From JBDREF01 sp043820045 (lineage in GTDB: Bacteria; Planctomycetota; Phycisphaerae; Sedimentisphaerales; Anaerobacaceae), in the NCBI GenBank assembly GCA_043820045.1, contig JBDREF010000116.1, forward strand, positions 1 to 50,921: a stretch of DNA of 50,921 bases. The letters run 5' to 3'. A program made the position numbers and the translations under genes. This document shows, one piece after another, positions 42,873-50,921 of the stretch (its first letter is position 1; each line of letters starts with the position of its first letter). The notes under the pieces were generated by a model. The model made no database searches, was not told the DNA's origin, and saw only the letters and a program-made list of their open reading frames with translations.

Positions 42873-43299
42873 GTCGTCTCAAAACCATCTTTCAAACAAA
42901 ATACCAAACTCTACCCGATCGCATCACCCGTCAAAGACAATGCGAACTACGACTTCTCGCGCTTAAGTGATTCCCTCATGATCCTTCATTTACCGTGGAT
43001 GACACGTATTTGGAAGGTTCTTACAGCTCTAATTTACGAGAATCATGTAGTATATCGCGTATATCCGGCTAAGTCAACAGGAAAATGTTGTTTTTCACCA
43101 AAAACTTTTTCGCCCGCAAGCAGGGCTGGAACCATGCCGGACTGCGGCCGGAACCGATACCCCAGAACCGATTCTGGTGTATTCTCGGCGTCGCTGGAGT
43201 AGTCCACCGGATGATGACGACAGCGTCCAGAGCTGCCGAGCTTTGGCCCGGCCGGGTCTATCGGCTTGACCAGCCAGCGCAATCACCCGCCTGCACCGG
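42873..43299. other. 427-base intergenic region
   Basis: Contains the fusA promoter and leader; the part near 43100-43299 follows the CotH/lamin-tail gene, with a CCCGGCCGGG palindrome but no clear terminator. No gene seen. Confidence 0.45.
43049..43077 (-). promoter_or_regulatory. Sigma-70-like promoter of fusA
   Basis: On the minus strand TTGACT (43072-43077) and TATACT (43049-43054) are 17 bases apart, a near-consensus promoter. The leader is about 170 nt. Confidence 0.65.
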
Positions 43300-46200
43300 C
43301 TATCGGCCGATGACTTGCAGCCCATCATTCAGACTGCACTGCGCGGCCTCGCCATACTGCGGCGTCACAATCACCCTCCATGTGCCGGGCTGAGCGCTGC
43401 CCAGGTCCACCCGGCATATAATAGTACTCCCGTCCACAACCACAACGTCGGTGGCCATGATGCTTGTGGTATCATCCCGAAAGACCTTCAGTTCGGAATC
43501 GACGTTGATCAGTCGCTGATTGCCTCCGGTCGAATCTGTCTGGAAGAACTCTATCTCCTCCCCCCCGCCGTTCTCGTAGTAGTCGAGAACCATATGGTAG
43601 CTGCCCACGGCCGGGAAATCGAACGTCATCGTGCCCGCGGTTCCACCGTACACGGCGTCGGTTGTTCCCGGGCTGCGCGGATTAGCGTATTCCCCGACGA
43701 GCTGGCCGTCTATCCACAGACTGAACCCATCATCGCTGTTCACACCGAAGTAGCGCCTTCCGCGCGAGGCTGCAAAAATGTACCCTGTGAACCGAACTGC
43801 GAAGTTATCAGCGTTCCTTTGAAACGGCGGCGCGAACCCCTGCTCATTGGCGGTGAATACCCCGTGCCCACCGTTATTCCAGAGGTTGATCCACTCGTGG
43901 ACTGTGCGAACTTCATCCCCGACGCCGCGGGTAGGATCATCCAGCAACAGCGTTGCGGCATCAATAAGATCAAACGCCTGGTTGCTCTTGACGTAAAGGG
44001 CATCAAAGCCGACCTCGTCCGAAGCACGGGTCAGCGTCACGGCCGCCGCAGAGCCCGGTTCGAAACCGTTTCCGCGGATGGTGAGCTGAACCGTACTGCC
44101 GCTGTACACGGGATTCGGCGTCACCGAAGTAATAGAGCAAGGTTGTACGCGGGTCACAGTAATAGAATCGGTAGCCCCGGGCACGGGATTACCCACACCG
44201 TTAAGTCCCTGAAAGTTGAGCAGATTGGGGCCGGCTTCGACCGCAACATCCACTTCGAATACGCTATTGCCCGAGAATTCCGCCGGTACGGGCGTGCCGC
44301 TAACCGCAATCCCGGCCACCTCAATCGGCGCGACGCCTTTAATCGTTGCCGGCGAAGCCGATGTATAGAAATCCTGGCCGCTGTTAGTCGTAATCTCGAA
44401 TACCAGCGATGGAATCTGCGTGAGGATATAGGCCCGGCGGTCGCGCACGAACTGTTTGATTCCATCTCGCCGTCCGTTACCGAGCCCGTCGGCAATCAGG
44501 GCATTTGCGGCGTCATCCAGAAACTCATCGAAGGCCGTCGGTGGATTGTTCGAGCCGTATGAAGTCCGCCACGGCCCGTTTACCAGCTCGGCGAATGCCT
44601 GAAGGTACATCCGCCGGTATTTGGGATATTTCAAAAACTGATCCACCTCAGGGAACTGCCCGGCATTTACGGAAAACAGGCTCGTACCGGGCGAGTTGCC
44701 CGAACCGAGAGTAAAGTCGATGTCCCAGGGAAGAAGGTACCACTTTCCCTCCGGCAGAGCATAGTAGAAATAGTTGTTCTTCCCGCGCGTGTATCCGTAG
44801 CTGTCCCAGTCGCCGACTGCATGACGAACCGCAAGGACCCGCGCCAGATGCTCGGGATGGACAACCGACTCGATCATTTGCTCGTATGTCGAGCTGCTCG
44901 ATGGCGTGTTCATCGCCACGGCAAAATCGAACAGGTGATCCCATGTGTCATTCTCGCGATGGGACCGCTTCTCGAATCCCCACCGATACGTCTCTTTTAA
45001 TAACGGGTGTCGTGAGTCGTATTTCAGGCCTTCGTCGAGATTTGCAAAACCGGTGCCGTCGGCGGAGTACTCGAAGTAGTCATCGATTTTGTGAATGTAG
45101 CCGTTCGTATCATCGGCAAACCATCGGCCGATATAGTCACCGTCTATCTTCTGGACGTCTTCATAAATGCCGTTGTTTGTGCCGTTGATAATTGGACGCA
45201 CAAACTCCTGCGCCGAATGCTGCAGGCCCATTTGCGAATAGAACCAATAAGATGCACGTTCCTGAAGCGGGCCCCGGCTGCCCCCTTCGGTGTTATCGAG
45301 ATTAACCTCTTCACGGCCCCGGAATTTCTGGTCCGGATTAAAATCGAGCCTGTAGGCGTAGTACCCAAGCGGATCCCGCCCGGAGCCGCTCCTGATGAAC
45401 GGACTGCCGCGATAACGAATCCCAACGTTGTAAAATACCTCTGTATCATTATAGACAAACGTGCAGTCCATCAGCTCGTTCGACAGATTCGGACGGGAAC
45501 GAAAGGTGTTGCGGACATCGTTGGACAGCCAGATGCGGTACGTCGCGAAGCGAGTGTTCGGCCGCGAGTCACCGACGCGGACCAAACACGTTCGATCCGG
45601 CACGTCGGCTGTGGGTCCCAGTCGGGCCGGGAACCGTGTCGCTTCCGAACCATCCGAAGCTTCGATGTAGAATGCCCGCATCGTACCGCCTGGCGCACCG
45701 GGGATTGTCGCCGTGAAGATGCCGTTGCCGGCAACCATATCATCGCCCCAGCCGCTATCCACCATGGCCGTGCTCGTGAATCTGGCACTGCCTTCGGAGC
45801 GATAGTTAAGATAGACCATCCCCACGCCGTCGTTGTCGAATATCCGAGCGGTCACCACGATAGGCTCGCCGCTGGCGGGCAGAACGGGGGCATGTTGCAC
45901 GTCGAGGATGTCGGGACCACGGTTGGGAACAAACGCCGTGTTCTGCATGCCGGGCGTGCCGAGATTCAGCGGCATGGTCAGCTCGAACGCATACGCCGGG
46001 CGCGGCGGCTGAACGGGCGACCGCTCCCGCGATGCACGCAGGAGCAGATACCGGCTTCCACGCAGCCAGCGGGCCCATCCACCGAACGTCACCGTCCCAG
46101 CCGTTATACTCCTTATCGACTGGTTCACACGATTGGCCCCTGGATCGCCGTGGCCGGTTGCAATCAGGTGCAGCGACCTGGACCCGAAGCGGCTGTCTTC

Positions 46201-48501
46201 GGTGGTCACAAACGAGCGAACGTGATTGCCGAGCATGCGCCAGCTTGATTCACCGCTCTCGAAACCGCTGTTGCTCAGATTGTTCGAGCGGACCAACGTC
46301 ATCTCCAGGTCGTCGAGGAGTACTTCGCCCCGGTTGAGCAGCAGTACCTCGAAGACGTTGACTTGATCATGCGTATAGCGGAAATCGGAACTGTCGATGG
46401 TGAACGAGAACGGCTCCCAGTTGGTCTTACCGCTTTCATCGCTGTCGGCCCAGGCGTCCGGCGTGTCGTTATCGCTTCGCGGGTCGCGCAGCTCCAGACT
46501 TGCGCCCTGGCCATCGGCCCAGCTCGGCCATCGGCCTCCGTCATAATAGGTCACCTCGTCGGCCAGAACCATGAAGGTCTCGATGTCACCGGTCTGGGGA
46601 TTAATCTCGGCCAGAGGATACGATAACCCGATGCGCTCACTGTGATCGTCCAATCCGCCGGAGTAGGGCCCGAACAAGTTGTTCGAGCCGGGAATGAGAT
46701 TGCTGTACACGCTGGCCAGAAAATCCGGATTCCGGGCCACCACCAGATACGAACCCGGCGCGATTTCAGTTCCGGCGTCGAAGGTGTAGTCAATGCCGTC
46801 GGTGAAAGTCCAGCCGGCCAGCGAGACCGTCTCGGTTCCCTGGTTGTACAGCTCGATATACTCATATCGCTCGTCGCGGGTACCGTGATGGTACATTATT
46901 TCATTTATCACAATGTCGTTGATCAAGGGCTGGGCATTGGGGCCTCCAAAGGAAGCCGAACTCAAAAAGGCGATGCGGTCGCTACCGTCCGGGAACCGGC
47001 CGAACGTTACCTCCGGCGGCATAGCCCCATAGTGCACCGAATCCAGAACGCGGACCGGCTCAGGCCCCGGGCCGTTCGTAGCCGCCGTCACATAAACCGT
47101 CTCGCCCGCGGAGTCCAGTCCGAACCCCAAATCGCCGGGCAACGTGCCCTGACTGACAACCCAAAACTCGCCCGGCCGCAGCAGCAGCCCATCCGGCATC
47201 TTGTACTTGAGCAGTTCAGTTCGGTCGTCGCTGAGATAAACATTGCTCAGGTCTATCGCGGCCGGGCCCGAGTTATATAACTCTACCCAATCGGCGCCCG
47301 CAGCCGCATCGCTATTGGCCAGCAGCTCGTTGATGACCACACGCACATCGGCATCGACTCCGTTGTCGGGTCCGCCAATAATCGCCCGGAGAATCGGGCA
47401 GCCGAAGCAGTCCGAGCTTCCGGAGAGACTCGCATTGTGGGCCTGGATTGCCAGTATGTTCGTTCCCGGTACCAGCAGCCTTATCCGAGCCGTCAGGTCC
47501 ACATTGGCCATGGGTGGGTCAGTGGCCGTACCGCCGCTCTGATTGAACGCCGGGGGGTTGCCGGATATCTGTTCAGAGGCCGCAACACGCGTGCCGTTGA
47601 GGTAAAGCACGAAGCCGTCGTCGTAGTGGACTTCGGCAAACAATTGTGAGAAGGAGCGAATCTGCTCCGCCGTCAAAGCGAATCGCAGGCGTGCATATAC
47701 CGACATGTACTTTCCATTCATGTCGTTTAGCTCGGTTCTTATGAACTGAAGCTCGCTGGGGTCGTTGCTGTAGCCGTACCCGCTGGGCCCTTCGCTCCAC
47801 GCAGTCCTGGTGGGGTTATCGTTAAAAGCAATCTGCGTCCAAGCCGTAGTGGCCTGCCCCCCCGGGCCCGGCGATGGCTCCTGGGTTCCCTTGAAATACA
47901 AGCCGGGATGGCCCACATCGACAAACGTGACCAGAGTAGGGTCTTTCGGCCCGGCCTGCACGGCGTCCGCCCGCCCCGGCGTGCCGCCTATGAAAGTGCT
48001 GGGCGACCAGCTCAACGCTTCTTCAGGGTCACCGCCCGACCGCGAGAGAATAAGCGAATGCCCCGCCCCGTCGGGTGAGACCGGCCAGGGACTCTCGTCG
48101 TCGTATCGGAAGGATATCACGGTATTGCCGCTGCTGCCGGATAGCTCGATACGCTCACCGTCGTTATCAAGCCGACCGTCAAAAGGACCATGCACTCCGG
48201 CAATGCCGTATGCCACCTCCACTGCGGCGGGATCTCGCGCCACGACCAGGTATTGCCCGGCCCCAATGATCGTTCCCGGCTCAAATACATATCGTATGCC
48301 GCTCGTAAACGCATAACCGGAGAGATCTTCAAAAACCGCCCTGTTATTGTACAGCTCAACGAACTCCAGCGTCTCTTCCGCCTCGGCCGGGTGGTACATC
48401 ACCTCGCTAACAACCAATCCAGCGCCCGGCTGAGCAGCCCAAAGGACGACCGTACAGGCGATTGCCAACAGGCACCGCCGATGCTGTTTCTCGTTTTTCA
48501 T
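43300..48501 (-). CDS. Exported lamin-tail/CotH-kinase multidomain protein
   Basis: A 1733-residue secreted protein with a Sec signal (CLLAIACTVVLWAAQPGAG). Three lamin-tail domains: about 22-135 (VVSEVMYHPAEAEETLEFVE), 383-470 (VVINELLANSDAAAGADWVE) and 525-640 (IVINEIMYHHGTRDERYEYI). A carbohydrate-binding-like segment (about 760-860) follows. A CotH domain covers about 980-1330: YNVGIRYRGSPFIRS, NLDNTEGGSRGPLQERASYW and the catalytic-type LLPWDIDFTLGSG at about 1259. The C-terminus has Ig/IPT and PA14-like domains (NSDDGFSLWIDGQLVGEYAN). CotH proteins are atypical kinases in spore coats; target here unknown. The start at 48501 is chosen as the first Met giving a proper signal peptide. Confidence 0.9.
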   Translation of the reverse strand: MKNEKQHRRCLLAIACTVVLWAAQPGAGLVVSEVMYHPAEAEETLEFVELYNNRAVFEDLSGYAFTSGIRYVFEPGTIIGAGQYLVVARDPAAVEVAYGIAGVHGPFDGRLDNDGERIELSGSSGNTVISFRYDDESPWPVSPDGAGHSLILSRSGGDPEEALSWSPSTFIGGTPGRADAVQAGPKDPTLVTFVDVGHPGLYFKGTQEPSPGPGGQATTAWTQIAFNDNPTRTAWSEGPSGYGYSNDPSELQFIRTELNDMNGKYMSVYARLRFALTAEQIRSFSQLFAEVHYDDGFVLYLNGTRVAASEQISGNPPAFNQSGGTATDPPMANVDLTARIRLLVPGTNILAIQAHNASLSGSSDCFGCPILRAIIGGPDNGVDADVRVVINELLANSDAAAGADWVELYNSGPAAIDLSNVYLSDDRTELLKYKMPDGLLLRPGEFWVVSQGTLPGDLGFGLDSAGETVYVTAATNGPGPEPVRVLDSVHYGAMPPEVTFGRFPDGSDRIAFLSSASFGGPNAQPLINDIVINEIMYHHGTRDERYEYIELYNQGTETVSLAGWTFTDGIDYTFDAGTEIAPGSYLVVARNPDFLASVYSNLIPGSNNLFGPYSGGLDDHSERIGLSYPLAEINPQTGDIETFMVLADEVTYYDGGRWPSWADGQGASLELRDPRSDNDTPDAWADSDESGKTNWEPFSFTIDSSDFRYTHDQVNVFEVLLLNRGEVLLDDLEMTLVRSNNLSNSGFESGESSWRMLGNHVRSFVTTEDSRFGSRSLHLIATGHGDPGANRVNQSIRSITAGTVTFGGWARWLRGSRYLLLRASRERSPVQPPRPAYAFELTMPLNLGTPGMQNTAFVPNRGPDILDVQHAPVLPASGEPIVVTARIFDNDGVGMVYLNYRSEGSARFTSTAMVDSGWGDDMVAGNGIFTATIPGAPGGTMRAFYIEASDGSEATRFPARLGPTADVPDRTCLVRVGDSRPNTRFATYRIWLSNDVRNTFRSRPNLSNELMDCTFVYNDTEVFYNVGIRYRGSPFIRSGSGRDPLGYYAYRLDFNPDQKFRGREEVNLDNTEGGSRGPLQERASYWFYSQMGLQHSAQEFVRPIINGTNNGIYEDVQKIDGDYIGRWFADDTNGYIHKIDDYFEYSADGTGFANLDEGLKYDSRHPLLKETYRWGFEKRSHRENDTWDHLFDFAVAMNTPSSSSTYEQMIESVVHPEHLARVLAVRHAVGDWDSYGYTRGKNNYFYYALPEGKWYLLPWDIDFTLGSGNSPGTSLFSVNAGQFPEVDQFLKYPKYRRMYLQAFAELVNGPWRTSYGSNNPPTAFDEFLDDAANALIADGLGNGRRDGIKQFVRDRRAYILTQIPSLVFEITTNSGQDFYTSASPATIKGVAPIEVAGIAVSGTPVPAEFSGNSVFEVDVAVEAGPNLLNFQGLNGVGNPVPGATDSITVTRVQPCSITSVTPNPVYSGSTVQLTIRGNGFEPGSAAAVTLTRASDEVGFDALYVKSNQAFDLIDAATLLLDDPTRGVGDEVRTVHEWINLWNNGGHGVFTANEQGFAPPFQRNADNFAVRFTGYIFAASRGRRYFGVNSDDGFSLWIDGQLVGEYANPRSPGTTDAVYGGTAGTMTFDFPAVGSYHMVLDYYENGGGEEIEFFQTDSTGGNQRLINVDSELKVFRDDTTSIMATDVVVVDGSTIICRVDLGSAQPGTWRVIVTPQYGEAAQCSLNDGLQVIGR

Positions 48502-48702
48502 GCCAGTACGGGCCTTTCTCCAACGATGGCGTTCTGTCCCCGAGCCCCCTTCTGCCGGCACTGTCCGGAATTTGTCGCCCAGATTCCCCGGCAACTCACC
48601 AGAACCGTCCGATTTCCTATTTTACCAAATATGGGTCGCAAACTCCACTGTTTCATGCCTCGTTCGCGTACTTTTCGCGTCTCGTCAGAGCGCCGACATA
48701 CC

Positions 48703-48731
48703 CGTATTCTCAGCCGAACCACCCGCGTCAA
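48703..48731 (-). promoter_or_regulatory. Candidate promoter of CotH/lamin-tail gene
   Basis: On the minus strand TTGACG (48726-48731) precedes AATACG (48703-48708) by 17 bases. The -35 matches the exported-protein promoters, the -10 is weak. Leader about 195 nt. Confidence 0.3.
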
Positions 48732-48763
48732 TCACCAAGCATACCGACGGAAAGGCCGTTTAT

Positions 48764-48791
48764 GCAGACCATGCCTGGCATGGCAATCTGC
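48764..48791. repeat. Nested hairpin between divergent exported-protein genes
   Basis: Outer stem GCAGA (48764-48768) and TCTGC (48787-48791) encloses CCATGC-CTG-GCATGG. Placed between divergent promoters, it could be an operator or transcript element. Confidence 0.4.
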
Positions 48792-48847
48792 GCAAATATG
48801 AGGGGTGGACAGAGGGCAATTAGGGAGGTTTTGTATAGAGATTCTTC

Positions 48848-48876
48848 TTGACGCAAGGATGCCAATTTGCTATACT
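48848..48876 (+). promoter_or_regulatory. Sigma-70-like promoter of exported protein at 49107
   Basis: TTGACG (48848-48853), 17-base spacer, TATACT (48871-48876), preceded by TTCTTC. Same extended -35 type as the promoters before the genes starting at 1362, 21114 and 28654. Leader about 225 nt, containing an ATG-TGA start-stop at 49003-49008 with GGAG upstream and a GAACGG/CCGTTC hairpin at 49010-49025. Confidence 0.65.
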
Positions 48877-49106
48877 TAACTGGTTAAAGGGTTGATGAGC
48901 ATAGGCCGTTTTCGGTCCCACAGCACGCGAATCTGCTGCAGCTTTGGGTGGATTTTTGCCTTTTAAATCGTACACTCATTCGAACCCTTGGAGACAGGAA
49001 TTATGTGAAGAACGGAAAGCCGTTCTGAATCGACGCAGACGAAATAAAAAAAGATAAAACTTTTCATCGATAGCACCAACGTAAACTTTTGTGAAGGAGG
49101 ACTATT

Positions 49107-50921
49107 ATGTTCAGAAAATCAATGTGCCTCGTTTCCTTTGTGCTGGCAATAGCTGCCATGCAGACCGCGATTGGAAACGGAGCGCCAGGCAACGACGACT
49201 GTCAAAACGCCGAATCCGTCGGCAACGTGACAGACCTGGCGTTCGACACTACACTTGCAACATTTGACGGCCCCGGGCTCTACATGACCAGCCCGAACAT
49301 CTGGTACTGCTATACGGCCACGTGTACCGGCGGCGCCACAGTCAGCCTGGCCGGCAGCTCGTTCGACACAAAGCTTGCCGTCTATGACGGATGCGCCTGC
49401 GATCCGGCGGAGAATGACTTCATCAAAGGTAACGACGATTTTCACCTTCAGCAGTCTGAAATGACTTTCCCGGTAACGGCCGGAGAGCAGTATCTGATCG
49501 AGGTCGGCGGGTTCAGCGCCGGCGCTACAGGTCAGGGCGTCATGAACATCACCTGCAGTATCCAGAGTGGTGCACCCTCCAATGACAATTGCAGCGGCGC
49601 CGAGCAAGTATATGACGTGAACGATCTGCCTTTTGACACTACCAGTGCGACAATGGATGGTCCGGGACTCTGTGTGAACAGCCCCAATGTCTGGTACAGC
49701 TACTCCGCTTTTGTCACCGGAGACGTCACGGTCAGCGTTTTCGGTCTCGGCAACTTTGACGCAAAGCTCGCCGTCTATAACGGAACCTATTGCAACCCCA
49801 CAGAGGACGATTTGATTGACTGCAACGACGATTTCGGAAACAGCTACGACCCTGAACTCACCTTCAAGGCAGTCGCCGGGCATGACTATCTGATCGAGGT
49901 CGGCGGCTATAACGAAGACGCAACCGGCAGAGGGCTGCTGACTATTGACAGCGGTGCAGCACCACCCCCGTTCTCCAACGACAAGTGCCAGAATGCACGG
50001 CCCGTCGGTAATGTCACGAACCTGGCTTTCGACACACAGGACGCCACTTTCGACGGACCGGGCCATTGTATGAACAGCCCGAACATCTGGTTCCGCTACA
50101 CAGCTCCGTGTACAGGCCAAGCAACCGTCAGCCTCTGCGGCAGCAGCTTCGACACCATGCTGGCAATCTATGACGGAAGCGAATGCTACCCGAAACAGAG
50201 CGATATGATTGGCTGCAACGACGATGCCTGCGACATGCAATCTGAGCTTACTATCGATGTAGTTGCCGGCCAACAGTACCTGATCGAGGTCGGGAGCTAC
50301 GGCTCCGAGACCGGTAAGGGCGTGCTTACCATCAGTTGCGACGGCCCGGTGGCTGCTGGCAAGTCCGACCTTGGCGATGCCCCTGACAGTACCAACAATT
50401 TCGGCACGACAATGACGGCGTATGCCTCCCCATCGTCGGTTTCGGCCAACTACCCAACTGTGTTCGATGACGGCAGCGGTTTCGGGCCCTACGGACCGGT
50501 CCACGTGAACACTCAGACAGTGGCTTATCTCGGCAAAACAATCACTCGCGAAACCGAGGCCGACACCGGCCCCGATGATGACGGCACCAACAATGTCAGA
50601 CCTCTTATCGATTCGCCGAACCGCGACGATGGCGATGACGGCGTCGTATTCCCGGTCACTCTGCCCAACTGTGACTGGACTACGTTCGACTATACCGTCA
50701 CTGTCGCCAAGCCCGGCACCGACCTCTGGGTCAACGTCTGGCTCGACTTCAACCGCGATGGCGACTGGGACGATACTCTCACTTGCCCCGCCGGTTCGGC
50801 GCCGGAATGGGCCGTACAGAACCAGCTTCTGTTCGGTCTGCCGGCAGGACTGAACCAGTTGACCACGCCCGCATTCCGCTCGTGGCACCCCAAGAGCGGG
50901 CCGGAAGAGATATGGATGAGA
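49107..50921 (+). CDS. Exported triple-repeat protein with GEVED domain, 3' end beyond window
   Basis: An open frame of 605 codons runs to the window edge without a stop. Sec signal MFRKSMCLVSFVLAIAAMQT. Three beta-rich repeats of about 120 residues follow (nucleotides about 49185-49554, 49577-49947 and 49976-50340), each with FDTT..ATFDGPG, SPNIWYxYTA, SSFDTKLAVYDG and a GNDD or CNDD turn, resembling the pre-peptidase C-terminal (PPC) fold. After the repeats, LGDAPDSTNNFGTTMTAYA and VNVWLDFNRDGDWDDT mark a GEVED domain. The start has GAAGGAGGA. The 589-residue opposite-strand frame here is a shadow. A surface adhesion or binding role is inferred. Confidence 0.88.
   Translation, partial: MFRKSMCLVSFVLAIAAMQTAIGNGAPGNDDCQNAESVGNVTDLAFDTTLATFDGPGLYMTSPNIWYCYTATCTGGATVSLAGSSFDTKLAVYDGCACDPAENDFIKGNDDFHLQQSEMTFPVTAGEQYLIEVGGFSAGATGQGVMNITCSIQSGAPSNDNCSGAEQVYDVNDLPFDTTSATMDGPGLCVNSPNVWYSYSAFVTGDVTVSVFGLGNFDAKLAVYNGTYCNPTEDDLIDCNDDFGNSYDPELTFKAVAGHDYLIEVGGYNEDATGRGLLTIDSGAAPPPFSNDKCQNARPVGNVTNLAFDTQDATFDGPGHCMNSPNIWFRYTAPCTGQATVSLCGSSFDTMLAIYDGSECYPKQSDMIGCNDDACDMQSELTIDVVAGQQYLIEVGSYGSETGKGVLTISCDGPVAAGKSDLGDAPDSTNNFGTTMTAYASPSSVSANYPTVFDDGSGFGPYGPVHVNTQTVAYLGKTITRETEADTGPDDDGTNNVRPLIDSPNRDDGDDGVVFPVTLPNCDWTTFDYTVTVAKPGTDLWVNVWLDFNRDGDWDDTLTCPAGSAPEWAVQNQLLFGLPAGLNQLTTPAFRSWHPKSGPEEIWMR

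Larger units (their letters stand above)
48502..49106. other. 605-base divergent intergenic region
   Basis: Carries promoters for the leftward CotH/lamin-tail gene and the rightward exported protein, a nested hairpin and the latter's leader. No further gene seen. Confidence 0.5.

Noticed and set aside
41163..43202. 679-residue plus-strand frame
   Set aside because: Opposite strand of fusA; EF-G motifs are complete on the minus strand.
49119..50888. 589-residue frame on the minus strand
   Set aside because: It lies opposite a signal-peptide-bearing repeat protein with a strong promoter and Shine-Dalgarno; the minus frame has no signal, domain or ribosome-binding site and arises from codon bias.

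Overview
The window looks like a piece of a Planctomycetota chromosome, most likely class Phycisphaerae (Sedimentisphaerales-like). That placement is inference from gene content: three Tat-exported sulfatases beside a Tat-exported Gfo/Idh/MocA oxidoreductase, two prepilin-type N-methylation proteins, large exported beta-sandwich proteins (LamG, PA14, lamin-tail, CotH, GEVED), a seven-gene bacterial V/A-type ATPase operon, a mitochondrial-EFG1-like EF-G, and an exported hydrazine-synthase-alpha-like dihaem protein. Shine-Dalgarno sequences are strong and several sigma-70-like promoters (TTGAC-N17/18-TATA) can be read. I see no tRNA, rRNA, CRISPR array, insertion sequence or phage.

Layout. 1-1362: 5' part of an exported protein gene, reading leftward off the edge. 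2108-3046: malate dehydrogenase. 3240-10940: V/A-ATPase operon in the order E, DUF2764, A, B, D, I, K, closed by a 16-bp perfect hairpin; the rotor subunit carries sodium-type ligands. 11269-11733: two small Cys-rich proteins. 12310-17833: mixed single genes (Tat-exported nitrilase-like hydrolase, isoprenylcysteine methyltransferase-like protein, DUF3788, a truncated HDOD-like protein, a ferritin-like protein, a Tat-exported barrel-like protein, a PAC2 protein). 17932-25615: exported LamG/PA14 protein, prepilin-like protein, sulfatase and Gfo/Idh/MocA pair. 26337-27345: glycine-rich RRM protein and a SlyD-like FKBP whose last strand is out of frame. 27398-31451: prepilin-like protein, exported beta-sandwich protein, threonine aldolase. 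31688-40269: sulfatase, HzsA-like dihaem protein, pentahaem cytochrome c, exported nucleoside-hydrolase-like protein, sulfatase. 40776-42872: fusA. 43300-48501: 1733-residue lamin-tail/CotH protein. 49107-end: exported repeat protein with a GEVED domain, running off the edge.

How the genes fit together. Sulfatases, the oxidoreductase, the barrel protein and the nucleoside-hydrolase-like protein all carry Tat signals, which points to folded enzymes acting in the planctomycete periplasm on sulfated polymers and related compounds. The HzsA-like and pentahaem proteins form a possible exported redox pair. Four exported-protein genes (starts at 1362, 21114, 28654 and 49107) share a near-identical promoter and ribosome-binding site separated by long leaders, and several leaders contain short ORFs with their own Shine-Dalgarno; this looks like a co-regulated surface-protein set and is the most novel regulatory signal in the window.
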